A stretch of DNA of 64,000 bases. Origin: Homarus americanus (taxonomy: Eukaryota > Arthropoda > Malacostraca > Decapoda > Nephropidae). Under the pieces are notes generated by a model. It saw only the letters and a list, made by a program, of their open reading frames with translations, was not told the DNA's origin and searched no databases. A program made the translations under genes and the position numbers. The stretch lies in the NCBI RefSeq assembly GCF_018991925.1, contig NW_024756914.1, positions 5,468,329 to 5,532,328 on the forward strand, given 5' to 3'. How positions within the stretch are numbered: position 1 is the first letter of the stretch; every line of letters starts with the position of its first letter. Below, one piece after another: positions 56,301 through 62,270 of the stretch.

Positions 56301-59300
56301 GCCGGACACTCACCGCGTATACCTGTACGTGGAAAAAACCCGCGTTAAGTGAAAGTTCGGCTCTGGCGAGGCACCGCGTATACGGTAAAACGCGCTAAGT
56401 GAAACCGCATTAAGCGGGGTATTACTGTACTTTTATTGTTCTATATGTTTAACATCACTTTATTTACAGTATTTATGATATTTGTTATGTTTGGAATATT
56501 ATTGGGTTTTTTTATGGGCAGGGTTGTGCTTTAACCTAACCTAAACTATGAAATTAACACTGATGTCTTATGGACAAATTGACTTATGATCAGGATCCTG
56601 GAAAGTATCCATGTCGTAAGTCAGGGACTGCCTGTTTGTGTAGCATTTCCGAGTGTTTTCTTAGGTGGCAAGGCAGATCACTACTCTCTTAAGTTAATTT
56701 TATTAAAAACTATTAGTACCGAGTATACAGTATTTAAAAAAAAATCTTTTTTCAATTGTATCATTTCAAATTCATATCATTTTGAAAAATTCAAAATTCG
56801 TGCACCGCCGTCACTACTTTAAGTAATGTCTATAAACAGTTTCTTCCACCACATCAAGTGAATGTTAAATTCTCTTTGTTTAATACACATTGTATTTTCA
56901 TGCATAGATAAGGCTTTGTTGAACTTGCTTTGTTATTTAATAAAAATAAAAATTGCTCATTGGTACATCTGCTAGCATACTACGATGAGCTCTTAAACTG
57001 TTTTGTTCCTGCTGCCATTAACTAATATTTCATTTTTTCTTAACATAATTGTTGTTCACCTTTGATAAATGAGGAATAATTCAACAATATTTATAGAAAT
57101 GTTTAGATACCTGGTTAAAAGGACCAAAAAATCTACATAAGAATTACCACATATACTTCATATCTAACTGTCTACTGTACTGTACATGTACTGTACTTGA
57201 CACTTTGTTTGAGGCACTACTTTAGTAATTTATCACAATGTTCCTTTACTCCGAGGTAAAGATTACATACACTGCAGGTGTTCTAATACGTTATACTGTA
57301 CAGTACTGTATATTTATGTCTATCAGCACAAAAAGACATTACAAAAGTGTCTGGATGGAAGATAGTGTACTGTATTAGGACACCCATCACCTCACCCAGC
57401 TAATGCCAACACAACCTTCTTGAACTGACACCAAATCTCACAATTTATGCCTTTTTGCCTCCTAAAAAATTCCTGCTAATTGTTATCCTATCCTGGCTGA
57501 ATTACCAAAGTTTGTGGATTTGCAAAATATATAAGGTACAGTACTAAAAATACATGAAAATATACTAATATGAGGGCCCTCATTCTTCTTTTAATTGCTA
57601 TAAATATAATCAGTTATACGTACTGTATAGCAGTTTTTATTACCAATTTTTTTTATTCTTATACCATAATCGGTTATATATATATATACAGTATACATAA
57701 ACAGCTGCTCCCCGACCTACGACGGTGTTCGGGACCGACATCCAGGTCGTAAGTCAAAAATGCTTAAATAATGCATAGAAAATCTAAAATTGGGGTCTCT
57801 TTTTCTTCTCAGCACCACAAAACACTCACTTTTAAGCTTGCCAGCCATTTTAGAGTGAATTACAGATGAAAATTTTGTCTGTGTACTGATTTTGGGACTC
57901 AAAAATACGTAATTTGACCAAATTTTGGTACGACTGAGGCAGGTCGTAAGTGCGGGTGGATGTAGGTCGTAAGTCGTGTGTGTGTATGTGTGTGTGTGTG
58001 TTGATTTAAGGTCGATTTAGGGGAATTTTAGGAGTGTCTCTGACTTTATGCATTTTTGGCTTTACTTTGTATGTACTTTTCTGTTAGCTGGAACCAATTA
58101 CCCAATATCCCATTGAAATAATGGATTCGGTTAACGAACGACTCTGTGGAACGAATTGTGTTCGTTAACTGAGGGACCACTGTATATGCACATTTGACAA
58201 TTTGTGGGAGGAAATAATACATTAAATATTAATTCTGTACAGGACAGTAATTTGAAATATCTGCTAGCAGACGATGTGCCTGCTTGGACTGCCATCTGTT
58301 GAGGACAGGGAACTACATTTTCATGAACTGATTATTATTATTTTTTAATTATACTGTTTATGAAACCTGATGATATTGTGTGTATATGTGTGTGTTAAAC
58401 AGCAAAATTGCATTGTGACTAAATAATATATTTTCTCCCCCCCACCAGAAAATTGTGCTCTTCAGTGCGTAAAAAACGCCTTACCTTTGCGGGTATGTCC
58501 CCCAGTTCCTCAAAGGAAAATATAAACACTGACTATCTGTATAATGAGAAGGTTAAAGGTAAAAGATTTGCTTCAGACTCCTCAAGCCATGAGTTCCTTC
58601 CGAAGAGATCAAGATATAGGTCTGGATCCTTCTCCTCAGGTTCTGAGCCAGATACACAAGACTCTGACAGATCCAGGAAAGCATATCATTCTCGATGTTC
58701 AGAGCCAATGTATAAGTTGCCTTGTTTTAAACGATCTTTGTGCTCATCACACTTTACAGCACCAGTAAGTCCACTTAAGCAGAAGAATGGCCCAATAAAT
58801 GGCACTTACTTGCCCTCCTCAACCTCCCAGAGTGAATATTTTGACAGTGGAACACTTTGCCTAAAACTCAAAGACAATGAAATGAGTGTTTCACAAAAGA
58901 GTTTTGGTGATTTAGATAAAGACAGTAGTAGTGAATTATTGCATGCCAATCCAGATTGTATTAAAATTGCATATTGCAAGAACAGCAATGCTGATGAAAG
59001 TAGGAAAAACCTCATTGATGAGACTCCGTTGAGTAGTGGCGAGTCAGTAACCTGCAAAAGCAATACTGTACGTAACTTCGAAAAATACCAATGCTTCACT
59101 ATTGAACAAGAAGGATGTTTTAACTTTTTGAGTGATAATTGTGAGAAAAAAGAATCACCTGTCAAGTTTGGGGCTGAAATTAGTACTTCACCAAGACACC
59201 TATACAGACACCCTCTCCTCAATAGTCCCTCATATTTTTTAGTGACTGATGCTCTTGTGACCGCATCTGCATCATCACAAAGCAGTTCCCCTGTGTACCA

Positions 59301-60303
59301 CAACACTAAAATAGATTGTAAAACTTTTGAGGATCTGAAGGAATTAAATATGCAGGATAAGGTGCCCAGTCACTCAAATTCAAAGTTCTTACCTCTAACA
59401 CTAGATATCAGCTCCCCCTTAAAAGAGGATGTTGCATGTGGAAATTCAAAGATATTTGATGAACTTCAATGTGTTCCACAAGGAGAAAAAACATTACTTG
59501 TCAGCTCTCACACCAACATATCAATGCAGGAGTCAGATACACCTACTAAGGGATTGCACATACCAATACTGTCAACCACATCAGAGCAGTCACCAGCAGT
59601 ATCTAGAGTGTGGTCACTTGCTCCTGGTCTACAGGTAAGAACATTTTAAGTTTAGATAAAATATATTTGACTAACAGATTACTGTACCAAACAAACATTG
59701 TGAAGATTCTGTTAATATATATTTTAAAGTATATGTATATTTCTTCAAAATTGCAACTATACTTGGATCCCATTATTTTTCAGGATTTGGAATCTAAAAC
59801 ACCAAGTTGTACTCTGATACCTACAAAAAGACTCAGTTCAAGTTCCCCAAGTCAACCTTCCTTGCCTGAACTCTTAAAACCTGGTTCATCTAAGCAAGAC
59901 TTTGTGACTTCCATCCAAAAATCCTATAAAATGAGGGACATGGTACCATCAAAGACTGGAGCATTAGGATTCGATGGGCTTAAGTCTTTCATCACTCCAG
60001 AAGGAAGGTCTTATGTGTATCCTTTAGGTGCTCCTAGAAAGATTTCCAAGCCTACTTCAAGACAACAGCCTCCTCGGTGTAAGCGCAGCCTTGTGAGGTA
60101 AATGTTGTGCATGTTTTGAAATAAGTGTAAGAGTATTAATGACCTACAGATTATTGAGGGATTTACCTGTGGGATTCATATTGCCAAACCAACCTAGAAA
60201 GACTTTAGGTCAAGGGATCAAAATTCACATGGAGACTCAGGGGTCACTTTTTTTCTTATCTGATTTATCATTCTCATAGATTATGTCCATTCTCCTTGAG
60301 CAA

Positions 60304-60369
<66 letters not shown>

Positions 60370-62193
60370 TTGCATATCCAGGCAGAGTTGTATAAAGTAT
60401 CAAACTTTGTTATGTACATAAAAGTATTGTTACAGTGGCAAAATGTTACTAGTAGAAGTAAAGAAGTATCTCATTCATAAAGTACTCAAGTGCTGACAGT
60501 AAAGAGTAACAACAAAATTATTAATCATCTCAACAACTCAAATATTAAAATAGATCCACAGTAAATTATAAAAAAACTAGTAAACTTGAGATAAAAATAA
60601 AAGATTTAGCATTACATATGTTTATTTGCAAATTTTTCTATTTATATTAATCAGTAACTGATTCTCAATATTATGGTTGTCCAATCAGGATCTTTTAGGC
60701 CTAAATATAAGCCCAGCATGACTAAACAGCACTCGCAAGAAAAGGCACCTGATTTTCATCACTCAAACCCAGAAAAAATAACTACCCCCATCCCCCAAAT
60801 TTTTCGGGTATCGGGAAAATTTTCTCGTCATTTTCTGGAAAATGTGCCCCTCGGAAAATAATTCCCAAAGCCAAAATTTTCCGGAAAATTCCGGCTTTGG
60901 GAATGATTTTCTGAGAAAATTTCAATTCCAGCTATCGGAAAGTTCTGGGTTTGAGGGATTCTGGCTAAAGGAGATATTACTCCATGTGTGTGTATGTAAT
61001 GGTCAGCATGCTCACCTCGCAAGTGAGTGGACTCAGGTTCAATCGTGGGCAGGGTAAAACTATGGGCAAATTTCTTTACGCCATTTGCCTCTGTTTACTT
61101 AGCAGTAATTGAGAACCTGGATGTTAATTGATTTGCTGATCGTGTTCCGGGGTAATGGTTAGCCAGTGCAGCTGGCGAGCTGTCCGGTCTTCTCAGACTA
61201 TTACTTGACGCTGGGTCATGCAGCTCGTTAACTCAGGGTGTGGTTATTGTGTTAGCAACAGCTTCTACACCTTAAACAAATTCACGCTTAGGTGGCCCTA
61301 GGGCCAGCAGCCACCCTCGTTACACAAGGGGCAACCATTATTATTATTTTTTATTTATTTTTTTTGTTATCTACTTTACAGGCAGTTTGCCTCAGATGTT
61401 ACCACAGTGTTCAACACTCCTCCAGATTCTCCTGCCAGGTAAGACTGATTCTTTTCTTTGGTAGACAATTTGATTTTGTTAAGTTCTTAGTTAGAGTACT
61501 GTACCTATATAAACATGCCCATTATTTTCTTAATACCTTACTTGTGTACATGATTTAACCAGTGTGCAGACTGATGACTTACTTAAAACCTTAAGATACC
61601 AGACTTTACATAACTAAAGCTACAATGAGCATATAATTGACTGATGACTATTTCCTGTGAGAGTCATTCCTTGTGGTAAAATTATTTTGAAAAACTGTCA
61701 CTGAGATAAACTTCCACTACACCAATTCTTCCTTCTTGATGATAATACATTACTGTATTGTACTCACATTCTTCCATTATGGTAATACTGTACTGTATAC
61801 TGTACTCACTCATTCTTCCATAATCGTATTGAAAAGTTGAAGCAATGTTCCAGCCCTCACATCAGTAAGGGCAAGAGGCAGACTACCTGTACATAATGGG
61901 AAGATATTGGAAGCATAATGTGTTGTCTAATGGTAGATCCTGCTGCCATATGGCATCACGAAAATTGTGACCAAGTCCCAGGTTTCTGATCTGACTTTCT
62001 ACCTTATTTAAACACAATTGTAGGGTTTCAATTGTTTCTCTTACCATTGACAATGCAACATTCATACTGTACTGTATATTGTTTCTTACTCTTGATTTAA
62101 TTTTTTTTTATTTATGGTTATTATTATTCGTATTTTATTACTGTATTATAATTTTATTTTTATTTTGCATTAAAATTTTATTTATTTGTATTA

Positions 62194-62270
<77 letters not shown>

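Noticed and set aside
58806..59306. 166-codon minus-strand ORF
   Set aside because: Antisense shadow of the large gene C exon, which has splice signals and phase support on the plus strand.
60996..61055. Functional tRNA gene
   Set aside because: Only the A/B-box-like head is present; it is fused to a SINE body and does not fold into a full cloverleaf by eye.
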